Shown here piece by piece: positions 51,335 through 58,446 of a stretch of DNA of 64,000 bases (position 1 is the first letter of the stretch; every line of letters starts with the position of its first letter). The stretch is taken from contig PENC01000022.1 in assembly GCA_003674045.1 (NCBI GenBank), positions 1 to 64,000 on the forward strand, in the 5' to 3' direction. The notes beneath the pieces are model-generated. The model was not told the origin of the DNA. It saw nothing but the letters and a program-made list of their open reading frames with translations, and ran no database searches. The stretch is from Streptomyces griseocarneus. GTDB taxonomy: Bacteria > Actinomycetota > Actinomycetes > Streptomycetales > Streptomycetaceae. The position numbers and the translations under genes are program-made.

Positions 51335-52521
51335 CCACACCCGACATGGCCCCGCACGAGAAGTACTTCGCCCCCTTGCCGGTCCCCGACGCCGAGCGCC
51401 TGCCGCACCTGCAACGGCTGGGCGACCTCCGTACCCCGTACGCGACCGGCCCCGACATCGACGACCTGTTCGTCAAGGCCCTCGCCGAGGTCAACACCTG
51501 GCACGCCGAGCGTTCCGACTTCTACGGCGAGGCCTGGCGCGCCCACGGCGAGCCCGGGCTGCGCACCGCCGCCGACGCGGCCCGGCTGCCGCTGACCCAC
51601 GCCAACTTCTTCAAGACGCACGTGGTGAAGTCGGTTCCCGACGAGGACATCGCGGCACACTTCACCTCGTCGGGCACCACCGGCCAGAAGTCGCAGATGT
51701 TCTTCGACGCCTGGTCGATCGGCTCGGTGACGCGCATGGCCGCCTTCGTCCTGGACCACTACGGCTTCGTCACCCCCGAACAGCCCGCCAACTACCTGCT
51801 CTACAGCTACGAGCCCGCCGACGGCCTCAAGCTCGGCACCGCCTTCACCGACGACTTCCTGTGCGACATGGCCCCCGTCAACCAGCGGGCCTACGCGCTG
51901 CGCGCGGTCGGCGACGAGCACGTCTTCGACCCCTTCGGCTGCGTCGAGACCCTCGTGCGCTACGCGGAAGAGGACCTGCCGGTGCGCCTGCTGGGCTTCC
52001 CCTCGTTCCTGTGGTTCACCCTGGAGCGGATGCGCGCCCTGGGCGTTCCGCCGCTCAAGCTGCGCGCGGACTCCTTCGTCTACCTCGGCGGCGGCTGGAA
52101 GGGCTACGCGGGCCGCCAGATCGGCAAGACCGAGTTGTACGAGCGTATCGAGGAGCAGCTGGGCATCCCCGGCGAGCGGGTGCGCGACAGCTACGGCGCC
52201 GTCGAGCACGGCGTCACCTACGCCGAATGCGCCCGGCACCGCCTGCACGTCCCCGTCTGGTCACGGATCTTCGCCCGGCACGTGGGCACCCTCGACCCGC
52301 TGCCGTACGGCGAACAGGGCTTCCTGCACTGCGTCTCGCCGTTCATGACCTCCGTGCCCGTGCACAGCGTGCTCCTGGGAGACCTGGTCTCCGTCCACCC
52401 CGGCGCCACGTGCGGCTGCGGCCTGGAGACCGACTGGTTCGAGATCCACGGCCGCGCCGGCACCAGCACCAACCGCAGCTGCGCCGTCGCCGCTGCCGAA
52501 CTCATGAAGGGAGCGGCGTGA
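51331..52521 (+). CDS. LuxE-like acyl-protein synthetase
   Basis: A 396-residue member of the acyl-protein synthetase (LuxE) family. The nucleotide-binding loop is FTSSGTTGQKSQMFFD near residue 112; further family segments are LLGFPSFLWFTLERM, YLGGGWKGYAGRQIGKTELY and DSYGAVEHGVTYAEC. The acyl-accepting Cys near the C-terminus is present, Cys384 in NRSCAVAAAELM, as in LuxE of luminous bacteria. LuxE activates a fatty acid with ATP, holds it on this Cys and hands it to the LuxC reductase. The gene overlaps the GNAT gene before it and the LuxC-like gene after it. No luciferase genes are in the window. Confidence 0.9.
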   Translation: MTTPDMAPHEKYFAPLPVPDAERLPHLQRLGDLRTPYATGPDIDDLFVKALAEVNTWHAERSDFYGEAWRAHGEPGLRTAADAARLPLTHANFFKTHVVKSVPDEDIAAHFTSSGTTGQKSQMFFDAWSIGSVTRMAAFVLDHYGFVTPEQPANYLLYSYEPADGLKLGTAFTDDFLCDMAPVNQRAYALRAVGDEHVFDPFGCVETLVRYAEEDLPVRLLGFPSFLWFTLERMRALGVPPLKLRADSFVYLGGGWKGYAGRQIGKTELYERIEEQLGIPGERVRDSYGAVEHGVTYAECARHRLHVPVWSRIFARHVGTLDPLPYGEQGFLHCVSPFMTSVPVHSVLLGDLVSVHPGATCGCGLETDWFEIHGRAGTSTNRSCAVAAAELMKGAA

Positions 52522-55058
52522 TGGCCGACCTGAACAACCACCTGTGGCAGGGGCGCTGGACCGACGACGCCGAGGCCGACAAGCTCCTGGCCGAGCTGCC
52601 GGCCCTGGTCGGCGAGGAGCTGGCGCGGCCGCTGCCCGCCCGCCAGGTCGTCGCCGCCTGCGACCGGCTCTCCCGTCTGCTGACCGACACGGACAGCGAC
52701 GTCCACCACCGTCTGCTCGCGTATCTCGTCGACTCCGGCACGGACCGGGACACGGCCCGGCAGAGCCTCACGGAGATCGCCGAGTTCCTGGGCCGCGACG
52801 GCCTGGAGCGCAAGCTGGCCGTGGAACTGGGCGGCACCGACCCCGAGAGCCTGCGGCGCACCGACTTCCGCGCCCCGGTGTTCGAGTCCTGGGCGCCGGT
52901 GGGACTGCTGGCGCACATCACCGCGAGCAACGACCCCATCGTCGGCGTCTTCAGCGCGGTCGAGGGACTGCTCGCCGGCAACGTCAACGTGATCAAGACC
53001 AGTGGCGGCGACTCGCTGTTCACCCACCTGATCCTCGAGGCGCTCGGCGAACAGGACCCGGACGGGACCATCGCCTCCCGGCTGATCGTGCTGCGTTTCT
53101 CCTCGGCCCGCACCGACCGGCTCCGGCTCATGTGCGCCCCGGCGGACGCGGTCGCCGTCTGGGGCGGCGAGGAGGCCGTCAACGGCGTCTCCGAACACGT
53201 CCCGGCGGGCAGCCGCCTGATCACCTGGGGCCACCGCATCTCCTTCGCCTACCTGACCGCCGACGCCTGGGCCGACGAGGACGTCCTCGACGGCGTCGCG
53301 GACAGCATCTGCCGCCTGGACCAGCAGGCCTGCTCCAGCCCCCAGGTGGTCTACCTGGACACCGGCGACCGGTCGGAGCTCGCCGCCTTCGCCGAGCGGC
53401 TCGGCTCCGCGCTGGACCGGCGCGGCGCGGGCCTCCCGGCCGCGCGGCCCAGCGTGCCCGAGCAGGCGGAGATCACCACCACCCTCCTCGTCGCCCGCAG
53501 CGAAGAACACCTGGGCCTGACGAAGACCTACGAGAAGGCCGACGGCGCCTGGCGCATCCTGGTCGACCACCGCTCCGCCCTGCGCGCCTCGCCGCTGTAC
53601 CGCACGGTGTGGGTCAAGCCGCTGCCGCGCGAAGAGCTGACCGCCACGCTGCGGCCGATGCGCCGCTACCTGCAGACCGCCGGCCTGGCCGCCGCCCGCA
53701 CCGACGTGCCCGAACTCGCCGAGAAGCTGTTCACCGCGGGCGTGCTGCGCATCACCCCGGTCGGCTCGATGCTCGACAGCTACGCGGGCGAGCCGCACGA
53801 CGGCCTGTACCCGCTCCAGCGCTACAGCCGCCGCGTCAGCGTCCGCCTGGACGAGCGCTTCACCCACGACACCCGCCTGGACGACCTGCACCCGCGCACC
53901 GCGGCAGGCCCTGCGGCCTGGCAGCGGCCCTCAGCCGACCGGCCGGTCATGACCAAGGCCGACGTACAGCGGCTCAACGAGGACATCCCGGCCGACAAGC
54001 AGCAGCTGCACATCTGCAGCGGCGGCAGCAGCGGCGCCCCGGCCCTGGCCGTGCACTCCTACGCCGACTGGAAGACCCAGCTGCGGCGCGGGGGAGAGGG
54101 TCTGGTCGCCGCCGGCTTCGACGTGCGCACCGACCGCGTGGCCAACCTGCTGTTCGCGGGCGGTATGTACGGCAGCTTCCTGTACGGCAACGGCCTCCTG
54201 GAGGAGATCGGCGCGACCCAGCTGCCGGTCGCGGGGAGCACCGACTACGAGCGCGACGCGGCTCTCCTGGTCCGCCACCGCGCGACCGCGATCCTCGCCA
54301 TGCCCTCCTACGTCTGGCAGCTGTTCCAGCACGCGGGCGACACCCTGCGCGCCTACGGCGGCATCCGGAAGGTCTTCTACGGCGGGGAGCACTTCGGCGC
54401 CGAACAGCGCCGCCACCTCGCCGAGGAGTTCGGCATCGAGACGATCCGCGGTTTCGCCTACGGCGGCAGCGACCTGGGCACCATGGGCCATCAGTGCGAA
54501 CACGCCGAAGGCACCGTGTACCACCTCTTCAACGACCTGTTCACCCTGGAGCTCCTGGGGATCGACAACGACGAGCCGGTGGCACCCGGCGGGACCGGGC
54601 GGATAGTCTTCACCCCGCACACCCGCAGCGCCCCCGCCATCTCCCGTTATGAACAAGGGGACTTGGGGCGCTGGGTGGACGGCACGTGCGGCTGCGGCCG
54701 CACCACACCGCGCTTCGAGCTCCTCGGCCGCACCGGCGACGTGATCCGCACCGGCACCTACTTCCTCAACTACCGCCGGTTCGCCCGCATCGCCGAGGAA
54801 CACCTCGGCTACTGCGGCGAGCTGCAGATGCTCGTCGAACCGGCGGCCGCCCGGGAAAGGGTCGTCCTGCGCATGAACGGCGCGGACACCGACGAGGCCG
54901 CCACGGCATTCCTCGCCCACTACCCCGAGCTCCACGCGGCCGTCACCGAGGAACGCCTGCTCGACCTGCGCATCGAGGCGGTCGACCGGAACGGCTTCGA
55001 ACGCGCCGGCAGCAGCGGCAAGCTGCGCACGGTCATCGACCGGCGCCTGACCGTCTGA
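52521..55058 (+). CDS. LuxC-like acyl reductase fused to a PaaK-like adenylating domain
   Basis: An 845-residue fusion. Residues 1-465 form a LuxC-type acyl reductase (aldehyde dehydrogenase-like): WAPVGLLAHITASNDPIVGV, GLLAGNVNVIKTSGGDSLF, and the acyl-accepting Cys271 in DQQACSSPQVVYLD, the family's catalytic position. Residues 474-845 form a phenylacetate-CoA-ligase/CapK-like ANL domain: P-loop HICSGGSSGAPALAVHSY, VFYGGEHFGAEQRRHLAEEF, GFAYGGSDLGTMGHQC, and a C-terminal ELLGRTGDVIRTGTYFLNYR. Each half is full length, so this is a true fusion rather than read-through. LuxC reduces a LuxE-bound acyl group to the aldehyde with NADPH. What the second activating domain adds, when a LuxE is also encoded, is not known to me. 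ATG 52521 overlaps the luxE-like stop by one base. Confidence 0.88.
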   Translation: MADLNNHLWQGRWTDDAEADKLLAELPALVGEELARPLPARQVVAACDRLSRLLTDTDSDVHHRLLAYLVDSGTDRDTARQSLTEIAEFLGRDGLERKLAVELGGTDPESLRRTDFRAPVFESWAPVGLLAHITASNDPIVGVFSAVEGLLAGNVNVIKTSGGDSLFTHLILEALGEQDPDGTIASRLIVLRFSSARTDRLRLMCAPADAVAVWGGEEAVNGVSEHVPAGSRLITWGHRISFAYLTADAWADEDVLDGVADSICRLDQQACSSPQVVYLDTGDRSELAAFAERLGSALDRRGAGLPAARPSVPEQAEITTTLLVARSEEHLGLTKTYEKADGAWRILVDHRSALRASPLYRTVWVKPLPREELTATLRPMRRYLQTAGLAAARTDVPELAEKLFTAGVLRITPVGSMLDSYAGEPHDGLYPLQRYSRRVSVRLDERFTHDTRLDDLHPRTAAGPAAWQRPSADRPVMTKADVQRLNEDIPADKQQLHICSGGSSGAPALAVHSYADWKTQLRRGGEGLVAAGFDVRTDRVANLLFAGGMYGSFLYGNGLLEEIGATQLPVAGSTDYERDAALLVRHRATAILAMPSYVWQLFQHAGDTLRAYGGIRKVFYGGEHFGAEQRRHLAEEFGIETIRGFAYGGSDLGTMGHQCEHAEGTVYHLFNDLFTLELLGIDNDEPVAPGGTGRIVFTPHTRSAPAISRYEQGDLGRWVDGTCGCGRTTPRFELLGRTGDVIRTGTYFLNYRRFARIAEEHLGYCGELQMLVEPAAARERVVLRMNGADTDEAATAFLAHYPELHAAVTEERLLDLRIEAVDRNGFERAGSSGKLRTVIDRRLTV

Positions 55059-55107
55059 CCGCCTGATCCGAGGCGCTCCGCCGTCGTCGGACGAGGAGCC
55101 CGCCGCT

Positions 55108-55140
55108 GCCCCCGTCGGGACGTGCTGTCCCGACGGGGGC
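55108..55140. terminator. Strong bidirectional hairpin terminator
   Basis: Perfect 13-bp stem GCCCCCGTCGGGA / TCCCGACGGGGGC with a 7-base loop, 50 bp after the LuxC-fusion stop and 36 bp from the stop of the convergent lipoprotein gene. It marks the right end of the PKS-Lux locus. Confidence 0.8.
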
Positions 55141-55175
55141 ATTGCCCGACGCGTCCGCCGTGCGGGAACAAGCGG

Positions 55176-55718
55176 CTATTCCCAGGTGGCGAGGGCCTTG
55201 TTGTGTCCTGTCCACTCTATGGTGGACGGCGCCCCGGTTTCGTCGGCCGCGACGAAGACGGCACAGCCTTCGACGCTCTGACCCTGGGCGGCTGCCTTGT
55301 ACCGGGTATGGCTGGCACCGGTGCATTTGTCGAAATGGCCGGTGGTCAGCGGATTGGCCGGGTCGCCCGTGGGCTCGAGGGACGGGAGAATGATCAGTTC
55401 GGTGAACTTTTTCCCGTTCTTCGAGACCGCGAAGTGCGTGGTCTCGTCGTCGCCGTTTCCCTCGGCGGTCTTCGTGAGCTGGTAGTGGAGGTAGTACGGC
55501 GTCTTGCCCGAGTACTTCGACGGATTCGTGAGATGTGCGAGATCGGCATTGCTGCCTTTCTCCACCCGCACGACGGTCACGCCGACAGTGCCGCTCTTGC
55601 TCCCGGCGACGGTCGCCTGCTCGCCGAACTTCAGCGACTTCTGTCCCGAGTCGGAGGAACATCCGGACAGGGCCAGTATCCCCGCAACGGCGGTCAGCAC
55701 AGCTCGGCGCTTCATCAT
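55176..55718 (-). CDS. Putative secreted lipoprotein
   Basis: A 180-residue lipoprotein: basic MMKRR, hydrophobic AVLTAVAGILA and lipobox LSGC, followed by a Ser/Lys-rich tether and an Ig-like beta domain (SGTVGVTVVRVEKGS, ending with DKCTGASHTRYKAAAQG and GCAVFVAADETGAPSTIEW). Two Cys could pair. It resembles DUF4352-type actinobacterial lipoproteins, with no function assigned. Either of two adjacent ATG codons (55718 or 55715) could be used, with GGGGG upstream. Confidence 0.8.
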   Translation of the reverse strand: MMKRRAVLTAVAGILALSGCSSDSGQKSLKFGEQATVAGSKSGTVGVTVVRVEKGSNADLAHLTNPSKYSGKTPYYLHYQLTKTAEGNGDDETTHFAVSKNGKKFTELIILPSLEPTGDPANPLTTGHFDKCTGASHTRYKAAAQGQSVEGCAVFVAADETGAPSTIEWTGHNKALATWE

Positions 55719-55931
55719 GTCCCCCAGATCGAAAGTTCTTGCCGGGGGAAGGGTATCTGCTGGTACTTGCCCGGCGGGGGACTGCCTCGGGGATCCTGCT
55801 ATCGGAAGAGCCCACTCCGTATTCCGGAACGAGCCGCCCGAAAAAGAGCGTTGACGTGCCGCGCACGCAACCGAACCGCGCTTGCGACCCTCCTCCTTGT
55901 CGTCCACGGAGAAGGACTCAGGAGGCGCAGC

Positions 55932-57011
55932 GTGATCAAGAGACTCGCAGTGTTCGTCTCGGCCCTCGGGCTGGCTCTCGTACCGTTACTCGGGTCGGCC
56001 CCGGCCCAGGCCGCCGCGGCCGACCCCGGCCCGCCGCCGCTCACCGACGGCTACGGCCTCACCCAGGTCGATACCGCGACCGGTACCGACACCAATTTCG
56101 TCATCACCGTGACCACACCCCAGGTCGCCGGCAAGCATCACATCAGGATCATCCTGCCGAGCGACTACAACGCCAACGCCAATGCCGCCAAGCGTTACCC
56201 GGTGCTGTACTTCTTTCACGGCGCGGGGGACGACCCGGTCAACCAGCTCTACCCGGCCTTCTTCAAGACCAAGTCGATGATCACGGTCGTCCCGGACGGC
56301 GGCCTGCGCGGCTGGCACGCCAACTGGCGTGACCAGGACACCGCCGCCGGTGCGCAGAACTGGGAGACCTTCCACATCAACCAGGTGATCCCCTTCATCG
56401 ACGCCAACCTCCGCACCGTCGCGGCCAAGAAGAGCCGGGCCGTCGCCGGGGTCTCGATGGGCGGGTTCGGTGCTTTCCACTACGCCCAGAAGCACCCCGA
56501 ACTGTTCAGCCAGACCGCCTCGTTCTCCGGTGACATCGACCTGTCGTCGGACTCCATGGATCTGCGCCTGGCCGCCGTCTACTCCCTGACCAACGCCGCC
56601 GGAGCCCTCTGCGGCAACATCTTCGGCAACTGCGACGGGCCTTGGGGGCCCACGGTGTCGAGCGATGCCCTCTTCGGCACGCCCTACCCGGTCCTCTGGG
56701 CCGACTGGATGTGGAACGAAGCCGACCCGTCCCGCCACATGGACAGGCTGAAAGGCAAGGACGTCGGCATCTCCATCTACGTCGGCAATGGCAACGGCAA
56801 CCCCCTCGAAATGGAATGGTGGCTCGAAGGAGCCTCCAAGCATGTCAAGGACAACATGGACGCCCTCGGCATGCCCTACTACTACATGGACTACGGAAAC
56901 GGCGCCAACTGGGCCCCGAACTGCAACGGCGGCCACAACGGCTACTGCTGGGCACGGGACCTCGAGGACTTCATCCCGCGCCTGGAGAAGGCGTTCGCCT
57001 CTGCCGCCTGA
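55932..57011 (+). CDS. Secreted alpha/beta hydrolase, putative esterase (Esterase D / Ag85-like)
   Basis: A 359-residue secreted hydrolase with a signal peptide (KRLAVFVSALGLALVPLLG, cleavage near AQAAAA). The alpha/beta-hydrolase core shows YPVLYFFHGAGDDP, the nucleophile elbow AGVSMGGFGAFHYAQKHPEL and the likely His in GGHNGYCWARDLEDFIPR. Homologous to the putative-esterase family that includes mycolyltransferase-like and S-formylglutathione hydrolase-like proteins. GTG 55932 has GGAGG 6 bases upstream. Residue 19 in the signal peptide is encoded by TTA (55986-55988), so its translation may depend on bldA. Confidence 0.88.
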   Translation: MIKRLAVFVSALGLALVPLLGSAPAQAAAADPGPPPLTDGYGLTQVDTATGTDTNFVITVTTPQVAGKHHIRIILPSDYNANANAAKRYPVLYFFHGAGDDPVNQLYPAFFKTKSMITVVPDGGLRGWHANWRDQDTAAGAQNWETFHINQVIPFIDANLRTVAAKKSRAVAGVSMGGFGAFHYAQKHPELFSQTASFSGDIDLSSDSMDLRLAAVYSLTNAAGALCGNIFGNCDGPWGPTVSSDALFGTPYPVLWADWMWNEADPSRHMDRLKGKDVGISIYVGNGNGNPLEMEWWLEGASKHVKDNMDALGMPYYYMDYGNGANWAPNCNGGHNGYCWARDLEDFIPRLEKAFASAA

Positions 57012-57142
57012 TCGGCGGCCGATCGACAAGACCGCGGCTCGCGCCCCCTCACCGAAGATGAGGAGGCGCGTGTCCCCGCGCTGTTCTGAGTGCCTCACCG
57101 AGTACGGGGAAATGTGCGCCGGTCTGTGAGGGAAAGTGGTGC

Positions 57143-57529
57143 TCAGACCAGGGTGGTGATGCAGAACGGGTGGCCTGCGGGGTCCAGTAGGACCCGCCAC
57201 CGGTCGGGGGCCGGCTGGAATTCGGGTTTGACGGCCCCCAGAGCGAGCAGGCGGTCCTGGGCTGCGTCCAAGTCATCGACGCCCAGTTCTATGTGGGCCT
57301 GCTTCTCCTGGGAGGGGTCCGGCCAAGTGGGTCGGCGGTAGTCGGTGAGCCGGTTGAATCCCAGTCCGGCGGTTCCCTCTTGGCCGAGCAGGACGAAATC
57401 GTCGGTGGAGAAGACCACCGGCAGACCGAGGACCTCTCTGTAGAAGTGGGCCAGCTCGGCAGGGTCGGGGCAGTCGAAGGTGACAGCCGAGTAACGGAAC
57501 GTGGATGCTGACGTGGCGTCATGGCTCAT
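57143..57529 (-). CDS. VOC family protein (glyoxalase/bleomycin resistance-like)
   Basis: A 128-residue protein of two beta-alpha-beta-beta-beta repeats: FRYSAVTFDCPDPAELAHFY with VLGLPVVFSTDDFVLLGQEG, then HIELGVDDLDAAQDRLLALG with WRVLLDPAGHPFCITTL. Length and layout fit small VOC proteins, some of which bind antibiotics or metals. Ligand unknown; no resistance role can be claimed from sequence. Confidence 0.9.
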   Translation of the reverse strand: MSHDATSASTFRYSAVTFDCPDPAELAHFYREVLGLPVVFSTDDFVLLGQEGTAGLGFNRLTDYRRPTWPDPSQEKQAHIELGVDDLDAAQDRLLALGAVKPEFQPAPDRWRVLLDPAGHPFCITTLV

Positions 57530-57890
57530 GGGTGGAACGTTATTAGGGGTCTAGGACAGCAGGAGTCCTAGATGGTCGATGTAGCCGGCTGTCCGAGGCC
57601 GACGTGCGGCACGGTTGTCGGCGTGGCGCCAGGACCCGAATATACGACCTGATGACACGTCACTCGCTTGGAAGACATGACGTTCCCAGACGGTCGGGGA
57701 ATGGAGTCCGCCGGGAGCGGGTGAACAACGGGTCCGGCCAAGGTGACCCTGAGACCTGCCGTCGGCAGGCCTTGAGCATGGTTCTTGAGCCTCCTGCGGG
57801 CTAGTGTGCCCTCGCTCCGGACCGGATGGACCGCTTCGGTCCGTCCGGGCATCCGGTTCACCGATTTCCGGAAGGGACGGCGTCACCAGT
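57530..57890. other. 361-bp divergent intergenic region, VOC / secreted protein
   Basis: Lies between divergent genes and so contains both promoters. No clear palindrome or gene seen. Confidence 0.4.
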
Positions 57891-58388
57891 ATGAGGATCG
57901 CCAGGAGCAAGCCCCGGCTCCTCGCCACGGTTGTGGCGGGAACCGCGCTCACCTTCGTTCTGTCGGGCACGGCGCACGCCGACCGTCCCGATGTGTACGT
58001 CCAGCAGCGGGCCACCGGCCACTGCCTCACGTTCAACAACGGCGGCATATCCGCCGGGTCCTGTGCCAATGGCCTCGCGAACTCCTTCTACGAGAAGGAG
58101 CTCGGCAACGACTACATCCAGTATGTGTACAACGGTCAGGGAAACACCTGCCTGGGCATGAATTCCAACGACAACGACACCGTCGGGGCGTGGCCCTGCG
58201 ACGCGGGTTACGAGTCGGTCTGGTGGCGGGACGGCAGGAGCGGCGGCATCGGCGTGAAGCTGTGGAACCAGTTCTCGATGATGGCCGGACGCGCCGACCA
58301 GTGCCTGGACGCGGGACCGGACGGCCGGCTCGTCACCGCCGGGTGCAACGAGGGCGGCTATCAGCGGTGGTCGGCCAGGAGCAGGTGA
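57891..58388 (+). CDS. Small secreted protein, ricin B-lectin-like
   Basis: A 165-residue secreted protein with a signal peptide (RIARSKPRLLATVVAGTAL, cleavage after AHA). The mature part has beta-trefoil-like repeats: VYVQQRATGHCLTFNNGG, GNTCLGMNSNDNDTVGAW and QCLDAGPDGRLVTAGCNEGG, ending YQRWSA, close to the QxW motif of ricin-type lectin domains. It may bind carbohydrate. No neighbour suggests a pathway. Confidence 0.72.
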   Translation: MRIARSKPRLLATVVAGTALTFVLSGTAHADRPDVYVQQRATGHCLTFNNGGISAGSCANGLANSFYEKELGNDYIQYVYNGQGNTCLGMNSNDNDTVGAWPCDAGYESVWWRDGRSGGIGVKLWNQFSMMAGRADQCLDAGPDGRLVTAGCNEGGYQRWSARSR

Positions 58389-58404
58389 CGGCCCGGACGT
58401 GATC

Positions 58405-58446
58405 GCCGCCCGGCGCACACCCCGTCAGCGGTGCGCGCCGGGCGGC
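58405..58446. terminator. Hairpin between convergent genes
   Basis: GCCGCCCGGCGCAC pairs with GTGCGC..GCCGGGCGGC (2-base bulge) around a 12-base loop. The right arm overlaps the last codons of the minus-strand oxidase gene. Plausible bidirectional terminator. Confidence 0.5.

Noticed and set aside
48656..55058. Bacterial luminescence operon
   Set aside because: LuxE- and LuxC-like genes are present but no luciferase alpha/beta, LuxD or flavin genes are adjacent; the PKS thioesterase could replace LuxD but light production is unsupported.
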